Part shown: positions 17,098 through 26,153 of the stretch, piece by piece
Layout: each line of letters starts with the position of its first letter
Position numbering within the stretch: the stretch's first letter is position 1
Source of the DNA: Bacillota bacterium
GTDB taxonomy: Bacteria; Bacillota; UBA4882; UBA8346
Assembly (NCBI GenBank): GCA_023401925.1
Contig: JAEXDA010000003.1
Location: 1-64,000 of the forward strand
Direction of reading: 5' to 3'
Length of the DNA stretch: 64,000 nucleotides
Program-made: the position numbers and the translations under genes
Notes under the pieces: model-generated
What the model saw: only the letters and a program-made list of their open reading frames with translations
The model's database searches: none
Told to the model about the DNA's origin: nothing

Positions 17098-17931
17098 TCA
17101 TCCCTTGACCGCCCCTGCGGTGACGCCCTTGATGATGTTCTTCTGCATCAATACAAAAAAAACCAGCGAGGGAAATACCGCCATAATCACTGCAGTCATC
17201 GCATATTGCCAATCGCTGATATATTGGCCCAGAAAAGTATAAACAGCCAAGGTCAAGGTCTGCGTATCCTTTGATCCGTTAATCATCAGCAAGGGCAAAA
17301 GAAAATCATTCCAAATCCACATCACGTCGATGACCACCAGGGTGGTCGTCACGACCTTCAATTGGGGAAAGATAATACAGAAAAACATCCGGAAGGTTGA
17401 AGCGCCGTCTACCAATGCGCATTCATCAATCTCCTTGGGAATCGACTTGATAAACCCGTGGTAGAGAAAGATGGCGATCGGCGCGCCGAAAGCCCAATAT
17501 TGAATGCCTAAGCCCAGAACGCTGTCGGATAAATGGACCATTTTCGCAAGCTTCAATAAAGTAATCATGATTGTTTGAAAGGGGATTAACATGGGAGTAA
17601 TGCAAACAAGATAAAGGATCCAACTATACCGGGTCTTGGTCCTGGAGAGCTTATAAGAGGCTATCGACCCGAAAAATACAATCCCGAAAATCCCTACCGT
17701 GGTAATGATCACATTATTCAAAAATAGCCGGGGATAATTAATGGATTGCCAAACATATCCGTAATTCCCGAAAAGGAATTGTTTGGGCAAAGCGATGACA
17801 TCGGTCATCACTTCTTTATAACTTTTCAACGAGTTGCTGACCACTAAGAAAATGGGATATAAATAAAACAAAGCCAGAACAATCAGCACGATTTCCAGGA
17901 TTATTAATCCTTTACGGTTTTCCTTCATCAT
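17098..17931 (-). CDS. Carbohydrate ABC transporter permease (MalG type)
   Basis: A 277-residue inner-membrane permease with six predicted TM helices and the EAA-type ATPase-contact loop ECALVDGASTFRMFFCIIFP near residue 190. The C-terminus ends in KGVTAGAVKG, typical of the MalG/LacG branch. Its ATG overlaps the stop of the MalF-type permease gene by 4 bp (ATGA), indicating translational coupling. Confidence 0.95.
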   Translation of the reverse strand: MMKENRKGLIILEIVLIVLALFYLYPIFLVVSNSLKSYKEVMTDVIALPKQFLFGNYGYVWQSINYPRLFLNNVIITTVGIFGIVFFGSIASYKLSRTKTRYSWILYLVCITPMLIPFQTIMITLLKLAKMVHLSDSVLGLGIQYWAFGAPIAIFLYHGFIKSIPKEIDECALVDGASTFRMFFCIIFPQLKVVTTTLVVIDVMWIWNDFLLPLLMINGSKDTQTLTLAVYTFLGQYISDWQYAMTAVIMAVFPSLVFFVLMQKNIIKGVTAGAVKG

Positions 17932-18815
17932 ACCTCAACCTCCTTACCTTTAAAATAGCTCACTTGCAGCAAGGTAATGACGATTACCACGATAAAGAGA
18001 ATCATCGATTCGGCGGTACCATACCCGTAATTATTGTATTGAAATGCTTCCCGGTAGATGTTAAAAGTAACGCTGGATGTAGTTCCGCCGGGTCCTCCGC
18101 CGGTCAAAGAAAGGATGACATCAAAAACTTTAATGGAATTGGTGAGCGCCAAAAAAACGCAGGTAGTCACCGAAGGCATAAGCATCGGCAAGGTTATGCT
18201 GAAAAATTTCCGGGCCGGTCCGACTCCATCAACAACCGCTGCTTCCATGATATCCTGCGGGATCGATTGCAGTCCCGCGATATAAATCACACTGTAAAAT
18301 CCCACCGACTGCCATACCGAGACAAAAAGCACCGAAAAAAACGCCAGATTCGGGACGCCGAGCCAACTCAATTTGAATATTCCAAAGCCGGTCATTTGGC
18401 TTAAAGAATCAAAGCCCATGGAAAAAATGAACTTCCAGATAAAGCCGACAATCACCAGACTCAGGATGTAGGGGATGAAAAAGCCGGCCCGCAGCAAATT
18501 TTTAGTTTTAATGTTCTTAACCAGCAATACGGCTAAAACCAAAGCCAGTACATTAATGATGATAATGTATAAAATACCATACTTCACTGTAAAAATGGAG
18601 GAATGCATAAAATCGGCGTCGCCCTGAAGAATTTGGATATAATTCTTGAGTCCGACAAATACCGGGTTTCTTTGAATACCGTTCCACTGGGTCATGGAAT
18701 AGTAGATATTCATGCCGAAGGGAATATAAAATGCAAAAAAAATGAAGATCATAATCGGTAATACATAAATGACAAACTCCAGTTTTTCGAGGGCTTTTTT
18801 CCCAATCTTGTTCAC
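17928..18815 (-). CDS. Carbohydrate ABC transporter permease (MalF type)
   Basis: A 295-residue inner-membrane permease with six predicted TM helices. The EAA loop is EAAVVDGVGPARKFFSITLP near residue 190, and LTGGGPGGTTSSV near 240 is typical of sugar permeases. A GTG start follows AGGAGAGG. It is the first gene of the locus, only about 45 bp downstream of operator-like block A. It would work with the binding protein at 11944-13194. Confidence 0.95.
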   Translation of the reverse strand: MNKIGKKALEKLEFVIYVLPIMIFIFFAFYIPFGMNIYYSMTQWNGIQRNPVFVGLKNYIQILQGDADFMHSSIFTVKYGILYIIIINVLALVLAVLLVKNIKTKNLLRAGFFIPYILSLVIVGFIWKFIFSMGFDSLSQMTGFGIFKLSWLGVPNLAFFSVLFVSVWQSVGFYSVIYIAGLQSIPQDIMEAAVVDGVGPARKFFSITLPMLMPSVTTCVFLALTNSIKVFDVILSLTGGGPGGTTSSVTFNIYREAFQYNNYGYGTAESMILFIVVIVITLLQVSYFKGKEVEV

Positions 18816-18859
18816 ATCAATTCACCTCTCCTTTATTTTAAATGAATACCCTCTTTGTT

Positions 18860-18907
18860 AAAATGTATTTAAGTAAACAACAAAGGGTAATATTGTGTTT
18901 TTTACGC
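18860..18907 (-). promoter_or_regulatory. Operator-like block A, upstream of the permease genes
   Basis: Near-copy of 13319-13367 in the same orientation relative to its target genes. Two conserved halves (GTATTTAAGTAAACA and GGGTAATATTGTGTTT) are about two helical turns apart, which suits the double HTH of an AraC-family regulator. Its short distance to the GTG start means it overlaps or abuts the promoter. Confidence 0.65.
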
Positions 18908-18980
18908 GGGGAATTCTTGGTAATCGGAAACTGGCCGTATCAACGGCGAGGATGAACTGCAATCTACATTCACAAAAAGG

Positions 18981-19009
18981 GGCTGCCGCTAAATATTTTT
19001 TGCAGCCCG
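18981..19009. repeat. Small inverted repeat
   Basis: GGGCTGC (18981-18987) pairs with GCAGCCC (19003-19009) in the gap between the divergent permease operon and the MBL pseudogene. There is no T-run on either side. Confidence 0.3.
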
Positions 19010-19109
19010 TCATCAACTTTGATAAAATAAGCCTTACATACCCTTCCGAATATCGCTAAACCGGAAAGGTGCTTTCTATTTATCGAAATCAGCCAAAGGG
19101 GACACCATC

Positions 19110-19987
19110 ATGGATAGAATTGTGGAAGTCACGGGTGGATGGGTGGTAACGCTTTTTTAGTGCGGGGAGCGAAAAAAACTGCCTTAATTGATTGCGGCAT
19201 GGCTTACTGTGCTTCCAATCTGATCCGCAACATCCAACAGGCGCTGGATCAATTGACGCTTGATTACATATTGATCAGCCATTCCCACTATGATCATATC
19301 AGCGCGATTCCTTATTTAAAAAAGGAATGGCCTCATAGCAGGGTGCTCGGGGCGGAATATGCCAAGCAGATTTTACAGCGGTCAAACGCTTTAAAAACCA
19401 TTCAAGAGCTGAATCGGCAAGCTGCTAAACTCTATGGCGACAACACTCTCATCGACTACGACGATAACTTGCTGAAAGTCAACGATACCGTGAGGGATGG
19501 AGACATACTGGATCTGGGCGCTTTAACCGTTCAAGTCATCAAAAAAGAAGGCCATACCCGATGTTCTTTATCATTTTGGGTGAATGATGAAACGCTGTTT
19601 GCCAGCGAATCGTCCGGGTGTATGACCCGGTCCGGCACGATTTGCCCGGCATTTATCACCAGTTTTTCGGAGACAACGAATTCAATTCGCATCTGCCAAA
19701 AACTAAATCCCCGTTTTATCATCTCCCCACACTTTGGCCTGGTGGATGAAAAAGATAGGCCAAACTATTGGGAAAACTGCCTGTTGGCCGCCAGGAAAGC
19801 CCGAGAGCTCATTCTGCATTTTTCAGGGCTGGGATATGATGAACAGGCGATAGTCGACGAATATTAAAAAGTCTTCCGGGATGCGTCAAGCCAGGCCGTA
19901 CAACCCAGGAATGCGTTCCTGCTAAATACCCGGGGGATGATCAAAAATGTGCTGCGGGAAAAGGGGCAGGGTTTATTCTCCCACTGA
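19110..19987 (+). pseudogene. Metallo-beta-lactamase-fold hydrolase gene with a frameshift and an internal stop
   Basis: The open part (19139-19867, 242 aa) has the MBL zinc motif SHSHYDH near residue 60, a further metal ligand in KKEGHTRCSL and a late ISPHFGLV. Two lesions are seen. First, the natural N-terminus MDRIVEVTG starts at ATG 19110 but is one base out of frame with MGGNAFLVRG; one T inserted near 19135 joins them. Second, after DEY an in-frame TAA at 19865-19867 is followed by 39 more protein-like codons (KVFRDASSQAVQPRNAF through GQGLFSH) to a TGA at 19987. The intact enzyme would have been about 292 residues. The truncated form may still fold, but this looks like a decaying gene. 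Confidence 0.75.
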
Positions 19988-20331
19988 GGCCGCACCAAAA
20001 ATGCGTAAGGCTTTAAACTCAAACCAGCACCGACTGAAGCCGAGGGTGTGAATCCTAGTTGTTGAGACGGTCAGCTTACCATTTTCTTAAAAATAAAACC
20101 TAATTTTTACGCTTTATCCCGTTCCGATAGTCTATTCCCTCCCTATAAAGCGGGATTTCCACGATCCTATGGGGGAGGACCGCTGGTTTGACTCAACCTT
20201 AAGGGGTCCCTCACGAAAATATGCCTTTGGATAATAATTGCTTCAAAAAAAATCAAAATTGAAGTAAACTATTCATAAAACAATCTACCCTTTTCTTATC
20301 AAAAAGAGGTTTCGATTCCAATAAATAACTT

Positions 20332-21279
20332 ATGAATAGGAAGCGGATGCCAAGCATGTCTCATCAAGGATTAGAACCAATGTACGGAGCCATTAACGTT
20401 CCCTTGGCCATTTTTTGGGCCAAACCGGACCAGGAAAAAACTTACCGGAAGCTAAGTTGTCAGGCTGCTGCCGATCCGGATGCCTGGACCGAAAAACTGA
20501 CAATCGACGAACGTTTATGGTTATATGGCAAAGTCGACACCATGGCCCTTTATGGAGAACGGGTGGCAATTCTGGAACATCAAGGGGATTGGCTAAGAGT
20601 GGCGGCTGTTTCTCAACGGACAATCCAAAACCCCTTGGGATACCCGGGTTGGATACCCGCCGGACAAATAGTGCTGAATGACAATTATCTCGAAGAACAG
20701 TTCAACTCAGAAAAAGTTGCCGTTACCGTGCCGAAAACCCCCTTGGTTAAAAATGACGGTTTGGATAATCTTCCCTGTTTCCTAAGTTATCAGACCCGGC
20801 TACCGCTTTTGGACGAAAAAGCTTCCAGCCTGGAAGTCCGTCTGCCGGACGGAACCTGTGGGGTTCTATCGGGCCATGCGGCAAAAAAAACATCCCGGCT
20901 TTCCTTTTCCGGTCTTTCCATTATTGAGGAAGCCCGGCGGTTTTTAGGGATCCCCTACTTATGGGGCGGTACCTCCGGCTGGGGATTTGACTGTTCCGGC
21001 TTTATGTTCCGGCTTTATCAGTCTCAGGGCATAGCGATTCCCCGGGATGCCTCGGAACAGGCGGCAACGGGTCTGGCGGTTCAAAAAGAAAACCTGCAAC
21101 CGGGAGACTTGCTCTTTTTTGCCAAAGATAAACTGGCTGAAAGGATTCATCATGTTGGAATGTATATCGGAAACGGACAGATGATCCACTCTCCCAACAG
21201 CAAGTCGGTCATAAGAATTGAGTCCTATGAAGCCGGTATTTATGGTGAGGAGTATTGGGGGGCCAGGCGGTGTTGTTAA
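20332..21279 (+). CDS. NlpC/P60 cysteine peptidase with SH3-type repeats (YkfC-like)
   Basis: A 315-residue murein-peptide hydrolase. N-terminal bacterial SH3-like segments (LWLYGKVDTMALYGERVAIL, and a WIPAGQIV end near 115) precede the C-terminal NlpC/P60 domain. The catalytic Cys is in GWGFDCSGFM (~222), His in RIHHVGMYIG (~275), and the third residue in MIHSPNS (~290). The arrangement matches gamma-D-glutamyl-L-diamino-acid endopeptidases that cut recycled murein peptides. No signal peptide, so cytoplasmic action fits. It sits near a dipeptide epimerase gene, its natural metabolic partner. Confidence 0.88.
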   Translation: MNRKRMPSMSHQGLEPMYGAINVPLAIFWAKPDQEKTYRKLSCQAAADPDAWTEKLTIDERLWLYGKVDTMALYGERVAILEHQGDWLRVAAVSQRTIQNPLGYPGWIPAGQIVLNDNYLEEQFNSEKVAVTVPKTPLVKNDGLDNLPCFLSYQTRLPLLDEKASSLEVRLPDGTCGVLSGHAAKKTSRLSFSGLSIIEEARRFLGIPYLWGGTSGWGFDCSGFMFRLYQSQGIAIPRDASEQAATGLAVQKENLQPGDLLFFAKDKLAERIHHVGMYIGNGQMIHSPNSKSVIRIESYEAGIYGEEYWGARRCC

Positions 21280-21341
21280 TCCCTTTTAAATTTTCCCTTA
21301 GGAATTGGCGGAAGTTCAAATGAATGTTTGCGAACAACCCC

Positions 21342-21729
21342 ATGGCAGCTACGGCGCTAAAAATGGTCAAAACGATATTTGTGTCGGAAAGTAAAGGCAA
21401 CAATTACCGGGTGGCGGAAAAACCGCTCTAAAAAGTCGGCCTGACAATCGGCGTCTCTGAGTTTACCCAGCTGACCGAGGCGGGATTGCAAAAAATTGGC
21501 TTCAAGGTGAGCTTTCCCAAGACCCTCGCCTATGGTTATACTTTAAAAGATATGACCCAAAAGCCTATAGCATGAAGATAACACACAGTCTGTATTGGGA
21601 ATATGGCGGGCTCGGTTATTACTTAAATTCGCATTAACCATTGCGCGGCAAGGATCTGACATTAGAGGAAGCGGTAAAAATAGCCGAATCGTTTATTCAG
21701 GGGCAACGCAATTCGTTTCGGAATGTCAC
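21342..21729 (+). pseudogene. Decayed gene fragment, possibly a DUF4367/anti-sigma-like protein
   Basis: Plus-strand protein-like stretches in two frames are broken by stops. The first starts with an ATG at 21342 and continues past an in-frame stop as LTIGVSEFTQLTEAGLQKIG and SFPKTLAYGYTLKDMT. A second frame reads HSLYWEYGGLGYYLNSH, a stop, then LTLEEAVKIAESFI. The last pieces look like the C-terminal pattern of DUF4367-type domains. No RBS or intact start-to-stop frame exists. Confidence 0.45.
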
Positions 21730-22400
21730 TTTCCTTTTGCGAATGCAATCATATCCTCGGGGGTCCCTTGAATGATGAACGGTGCTCGCCTTGGATCCAG
21801 CCACTCAAGGATTCGTCCCAGGTTCTCCTCCGACACGGCGGTACAACCCGCAGTCGGCTGATCTTCGCTTTTCCAGACATGAAGAAAAATGGCGCTTCCC
21901 TTGCCCGGCTCCCGGGCCGCATTATAATTAATGACGACCGCATGGCGGTAGGAAATTTTCTCTTCATAAAGCCACTCCGCGCTCTGCCAATCCTTCGGGT
22001 CGCCATTATGGTAATGGACCCATTTGTTATAGTCTGCCGACCGGCTGTCATCCACCCAGTAGTCTTCCGGAGTCAGGCAAACATACGGATATCTTGTCCC
22101 CTCAAGGATCGGAATCAGACCAAAGGCTATCCCCAAAGAAAAAATGCCGCTGGGTGATTTTCCATCGCCTTCCAGGGCCTTTCCCATTCCGCCCCGGCCG
22201 ATATTGGCCGACATGGCGGCAATCCTATTCCATTTCCCGTTTTGCTGTTCATACAAACCCATATCAGCCTTGAATCCGCCGCAACTCATTACCACCAGAG
22301 CCTGTTCCGACGGAAGCCGGCCTAGAAGTTTTAAAATCGCGGTGTAGTATTTGTTTTGAGAAGAATTATTCGCTATGCTCTCTTGAATCAAAACCGTCAC
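21726..22400 (-). CDS. L,D-transpeptidase-like protein (YkuD fold)
   Basis: A 224-residue protein with the L,D-transpeptidase signature spread over residues 170-195: His in AIFLHVWKS, then QPTAGCTAVS with the catalytic Cys. An upstream GKSPSGIFSLGIAFG matches the typical G-x-TPxGxF strand. No clear signal peptide is seen in the N-terminal SIANNSSQNKYYTAILKLLG, so export is uncertain. The family cross-links or trims peptidoglycan peptides. Convergent with the NlpC/P60 gene and near the epimerase gene. Confidence 0.82.
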   Translation of the reverse strand: MTVLIQESIANNSSQNKYYTAILKLLGRLPSEQALVVMSCGGFKADMGLYEQQNGKWNRIAAMSANIGRGGMGKALEGDGKSPSGIFSLGIAFGLIPILEGTRYPYVCLTPEDYWVDDSRSADYNKWVHYHNGDPKDWQSAEWLYEEKISYRHAVVINYNAAREPGKGSAIFLHVWKSEDQPTAGCTAVSEENLGRILEWLDPRRAPFIIQGTPEDMIAFAKGK

Positions 22401-22700
22401 TCCAATTCTTGTCCCTCACGACTCTTTGGTTATTGGACGAAATCAGCCGCTTGATTTCCGGATGAATCCTGCGATATGAAGCGTTTCCCCTTATTAAAAA
22501 TTGCTAAATATATAAGGTATATCGGCAACTTCTTCCCGGGTTAATAGGTATAAAAAACAGCGAGACACACAGGGAAGCGCCGCTAAAACATACTTTTGAA
22601 TCAAAAAAGTAAAATGATTTCATATATAAAACCGTTACTCCTAATAAATCAAATATCAATTCAAGTCATTCCTTAGCTGTAAAAATATCTTCTTTCGGTT

Positions 22701-23786
22701 TTATAGATCCAATCCCTTAATCTCTCCAAACCCAAATCCCGGTGTTTCCGAAAGTCGAATTTGATATTCATCGAAGTTAGCCCCGCCAGGGATGGTATCT
22801 TCACTGCATAGGGAAGGACCGTCCAAATCGATTTTGGTAATCACCCGTTTCGCTGCAGCCAGATGTGCTGCCGCTGTTACACTGATCTTGCCTTCCAGCA
22901 TGCACCCCATCATGCATTCAATGCCATTGATTTCGGCTAAAGCGCAAATTTTTAATGCATTGTGAATCCCGCCGGTTTTCATCAGCTTGATATTAACCAG
23001 ATCAGCCGCCCTCATCTGCATGATTTTCAAAGCATCAAGCGTCGAAAACATGCTTTCATCGGCCATTACAGGAATATCAACATTGTCCGTAACATGTTTC
23101 AGGCCCTCCACATCATGGGCAACCACGGGTTGCTCGACCAATTCAATGAGCAGCCCTTCATCTTCCAGCTTACGAAGCGTCCTTACCGCTTCTTTCGGTT
23201 TCCAACCCTGATTGGCATCAATCCGTAAGGCCACATCGTTGCCGACCACTCGACGAATGGCGTTGATGCGTTCGATATCTCTTTGGGAATCTTTGCCGAC
23301 TTTTATTTTCAAAGTGTCGTAACCCAACTTAACGGCCTCAGCACTATCTCTTGCCATTTGTTCAGGTTCATTAACGCTGATGGTAATATCAGTCCGAAGC
23401 TCGCTACGGTAGCCACCCCATAATCGGAAGAGCGGTGCGCCATAAAGTTGCCCGAGCAAATCATATATGGCTATATCGACTGCCGCTTTGGCGCTGGTAT
23501 TCTTGACCATGCATCCGTCAAGCCGTTCCATAATGGCCTCCGTATTTTCAATCTCCATACCGACCAATTGTTTACCGATGACGTTTTCGACCGCATAGGA
23601 AATTGAAGCCGTGGTGTCACCGGTTATCACTGCAGTCGGAGCAGCCTCCCCGTACCCCACTCTTCCGTCATCGGTGGTAATCTTCACAATGACATCATCA
23701 ATAGCCTCTACGGTACGAAGAGCGGTTTTAAAGGGCTTTTTGAGCGGGATGGCCATTCTCCCGGTGATAATTTCAACTATCTTCAT
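22701..23786 (-). CDS. Dipeptide epimerase (L-Ala-D/L-Glu type)
   Basis: A 361-residue enolase-superfamily enzyme of the muconate-lactonizing subgroup. Catalytic Lys residues lie in YDTLKIKVGK (~160) and NIKLMKTGGI (~265). Metal ligands are in LRIDANQGW (~192), LIELVEQPV (~219) and VMADESMF (~242). The sequence MKIVEIITGRMAIPLKKPFK at the start is typical. The reaction converts L-Ala-D-Glu to L-Ala-L-Glu during murein recycling. It is followed closely upstream (17 bp) by the serine hydrolase gene on the same strand, suggesting an operon. Confidence 0.92.
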   Translation of the reverse strand: MKIVEIITGRMAIPLKKPFKTALRTVEAIDDVIVKITTDDGRVGYGEAAPTAVITGDTTASISYAVENVIGKQLVGMEIENTEAIMERLDGCMVKNTSAKAAVDIAIYDLLGQLYGAPLFRLWGGYRSELRTDITISVNEPEQMARDSAEAVKLGYDTLKIKVGKDSQRDIERINAIRRVVGNDVALRIDANQGWKPKEAVRTLRKLEDEGLLIELVEQPVVAHDVEGLKHVTDNVDIPVMADESMFSTLDALKIMQMRAADLVNIKLMKTGGIHNALKICALAEINGIECMMGCMLEGKISVTAAAHLAAAKRVITKIDLDGPSLCSEDTIPGGANFDEYQIRLSETPGFGFGEIKGLDL

Positions 23787-23802
23787 TCTAATGCCTCCGT
23801 AA

Positions 23803-24591
23803 CTAACTTTTTAATGTTTTGTCGCAAGAGAAATAATCATAGACGATTTTAGAGATTTTTCCAATGGTTTGCCGCGCTTCATTATTGGAAAAAGCATTCC
23901 ATATGGAAACCACGAAAATGTAATCGTTTTTCTCCAGATAAACAATGCCGGCTTCGTGGGAAATCCCGTCAAGTTCTCCTGTTTTATGTGCTATCACTGT
24001 TTCATCCGGGATATAAAGCCTCATCATACTATTTTCCAATTGTTTCTTCATGATTTCAAGCATATAAGTACTGGAAGCCCTGTCAATGATTTCCCCCAAA
24101 TACAGCCGTTCCAAAAAACCCGCCATATCCGAAGCAGAGGTGAAATTTTCACGTCCTGTTTTACGGGCCTGGGTGTCCATCATTTTTCGTTCCAACACCG
24201 TATTCCGCATCTTATAGTCGATACAAAAGTCATTGATTGTGTCCATACCCACCTTGTGAATTAAAATATTGGTCGCTGTATTATCGCTCTGCACAATCAT
24301 TAAGGTCAGTAAATCTTGTAGCGAATATTGATTATCGGTTTCGAGCATCGTCAGAATACTAAATGCCACTTTATCTTCGGCCTTTACACCGAGCCGCTCC
24401 TGAAGACGCAGTTTCCCTTCTTTTACCTGACGGATCGTTTCAGCCATGATCGGTAGCTTAATCAAACTCGCCGAGGGGATTTTTTGATCGGGATTATAGG
24501 CAGCGGTTTCACCAGTTCCTAAATTCTTAATGATAAAGGCGCAATTCATCTTTTTAAAATCGACCGCTTGCAAAATGAGCTTTTGGAGCAT
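23803..24591 (-). CDS. Class A beta-lactamase-like serine hydrolase
   Basis: A 262-residue protein with all class A landmarks: SxxK in ASLIKLP (~43), SDN in MIVQSDNTATN (~102), and KTG in AHKTGELDG (~210). An E-x-x-x-N type omega loop is not clear. There is no N-terminal signal peptide (MLQKLILQAVDFKKMNCAF), so it may act in the cytoplasm on murein fragments rather than defend against beta-lactams. It is the first gene of a pair with the dipeptide epimerase. Resistance should not be assumed. Confidence 0.85.
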   Translation of the reverse strand: MLQKLILQAVDFKKMNCAFIIKNLGTGETAAYNPDQKIPSASLIKLPIMAETIRQVKEGKLRLQERLGVKAEDKVAFSILTMLETDNQYSLQDLLTLMIVQSDNTATNILIHKVGMDTINDFCIDYKMRNTVLERKMMDTQARKTGRENFTSASDMAGFLERLYLGEIIDRASSTYMLEIMKKQLENSMMRLYIPDETVIAHKTGELDGISHEAGIVYLEKNDYIFVVSIWNAFSNNEARQTIGKISKIVYDYFSCDKTLKS

Positions 24592-24759
24592 GATAATTCC
24601 TCGATTCTTCGGTAACTACACCCTTATTGGAATAGGTTTCAATAGAATTCCGAGAAATCCTGCTTATCGATTGGAGATTCCTAGGAGATATTCCCGGAAG
24701 TATTTTTTCGGTATTCTTCTTTCGACTTCGCTTCCTAGTTTAGCGGTTGGCAGAAATGA

Positions 24760-24798
24760 ACCTATCGGGTTTGAATATCAATCCGATAGGTATTTTTT
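24760..24798 (+). terminator. Terminator-like hairpin upstream of the polyamine genes
   Basis: ACCTATCGG (24760-24768) pairs with CCGATAGGT (24783-24791), followed by ATTTTTTAT on the plus strand. It would end a plus-strand transcript arising before the promoter at 24878. No gene is visible to its left on that strand, so a short leader or small RNA may exist. Confidence 0.5.
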
Positions 24799-24877
24799 AT
24801 CGTTTAATGATGATTTAATTCGTATTTAGAACGGTTCTGGAGATTTATGAAAATAAACTAAATTTTTACCATTGATC

Positions 24878-24906
24878 TTGATTATTCGGATCTTTTTTTA
24901 TATAAT
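24878..24906 (+). promoter_or_regulatory. Sigma-A-type promoter for the carboxynorspermidine genes
   Basis: TTGATT at 24878-24883 is separated by exactly 17 nt from TATAAT at 24901-24906. The ATG of the dehydrogenase gene follows at 24945, with a G-rich RBS. Confidence 0.7.
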
Positions 24907-24944
24907 TTTTATCGTTATTCTAAAAAATGAATTGGGGGATTGAT

Positions 24945-26144
24945 ATGGGAAAAACTTTGATTATTGGTGCTGGAGGAGTTTCAAGCGTTGTTGTACACAA
25001 ATGCTGCCAAAATCCAGAAGTTTTTGAAGAAATCTGCTTAGCAAGCCGAACTTTATCTAAATGTGATACGATTAAAAAACAGCTGGCCGGAAGCAGGACC
25101 AAGATTCAAACCACGGAGCTCGATGCGGACAGTACCCAAAACGTGATTCGTTTGATCGAAAGTTTCAGGCCGGATATTGTTATTAATGTTGCCCTCCCCT
25201 ATCAGGATCTTTCAATTATGGATGCCTGCCTCGCTACGGGAGTAGACTATCTCGACACCGCTAATTACGAACCTCCCGACATTCCCAAATTCGAATACAA
25301 ATGGCAATGGGCCTACCAAGAAAAATTTCGAAATGCCGGTATAACAGCACTTTTAGGAAGCGGTTTCGATCCTGGTGTGACCGGCATTTTTTGCGCCTAT
25401 GCGCAAAAACATTACTTTGATGAAATTCATACTATCGATATCGTGGACGCCAACGTCGGTGATCATGGATATCCTTTCGCAACCAACTTTAACCCGGAAA
25501 TTAATATTCGGGAAGTCACCGCCAACGGCCGTTATTATGAAAACGGCGATTGGATAAAGACAGGCCCCCTGGAGCTAAGGCGGATCTATGACTTGCCCGA
25601 AATCGGACCCCGCAATGTCTACTTGCTCTACCATGAAGAATTAGAATCCCTGGCTATCCATATCAAGGGAATCAAAAAAATCCGTTTTTGGATGACGTTT
25701 TCCGATAATTATCTCAACCATCTAAAAGTGTTGCAAAATGTGGGCATGACCTCTATCAAACCTATCATTTATGAGAATCGGGAAATTATTCCCCTGCAGT
25801 TTTTGAAAGCCATCCTGCCGGATCCGGCTTCACTGGGCCCCCGAACAAAAGGGAAAACGAATATCGGATGCATCATTCAAGGCGTAAAAGATGGCAAGCC
25901 CAGATCTTATTATGTTTATAATGTTTCCGATCATGAAAGATGTTTTGCCGAAGTGGGGTCCCAGGCCATTTCCTATACTACGGGCGTACCCGCAATGATT
26001 GGCGCCATGATGGTCATGAAAGGCCTTTGGAAAAAACCCGGCGTCTTTAACGTCGAAGAATTCGATCCCGATCCGTTCATGGCGGCCTTAAACCGGTACG
26101 GACTGCCCTGGAAGGAAGATTTCGCACCAACTTTAATCGATTGA
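24945..26144 (+). CDS. Carboxynorspermidine (carboxyspermidine) dehydrogenase
   Basis: A 399-residue saccharopine-dehydrogenase-family enzyme. It reductively condenses a diamine with L-aspartate semialdehyde using NAD(P)H, giving carboxyspermidine or carboxynorspermidine. The Rossmann motif is KTLIIGAGGVSSVVVHKCCQ at the very N-terminus, which supports the ATG at 24945 over the longer frame from 24927. LLGSGFDPGVTGIFCAYAQK (~140) is typical of this subgroup. The gene is followed after 9 bp by the decarboxylase gene, so the pathway is complete here. Confidence 0.93.
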   Translation: MGKTLIIGAGGVSSVVVHKCCQNPEVFEEICLASRTLSKCDTIKKQLAGSRTKIQTTELDADSTQNVIRLIESFRPDIVINVALPYQDLSIMDACLATGVDYLDTANYEPPDIPKFEYKWQWAYQEKFRNAGITALLGSGFDPGVTGIFCAYAQKHYFDEIHTIDIVDANVGDHGYPFATNFNPEINIREVTANGRYYENGDWIKTGPLELRRIYDLPEIGPRNVYLLYHEELESLAIHIKGIKKIRFWMTFSDNYLNHLKVLQNVGMTSIKPIIYENREIIPLQFLKAILPDPASLGPRTKGKTNIGCIIQGVKDGKPRSYYVYNVSDHERCFAEVGSQAISYTTGVPAMIGAMMVMKGLWKKPGVFNVEEFDPDPFMAALNRYGLPWKEDFAPTLID

Positions 26145-26153
26145 GGTAAAAAG

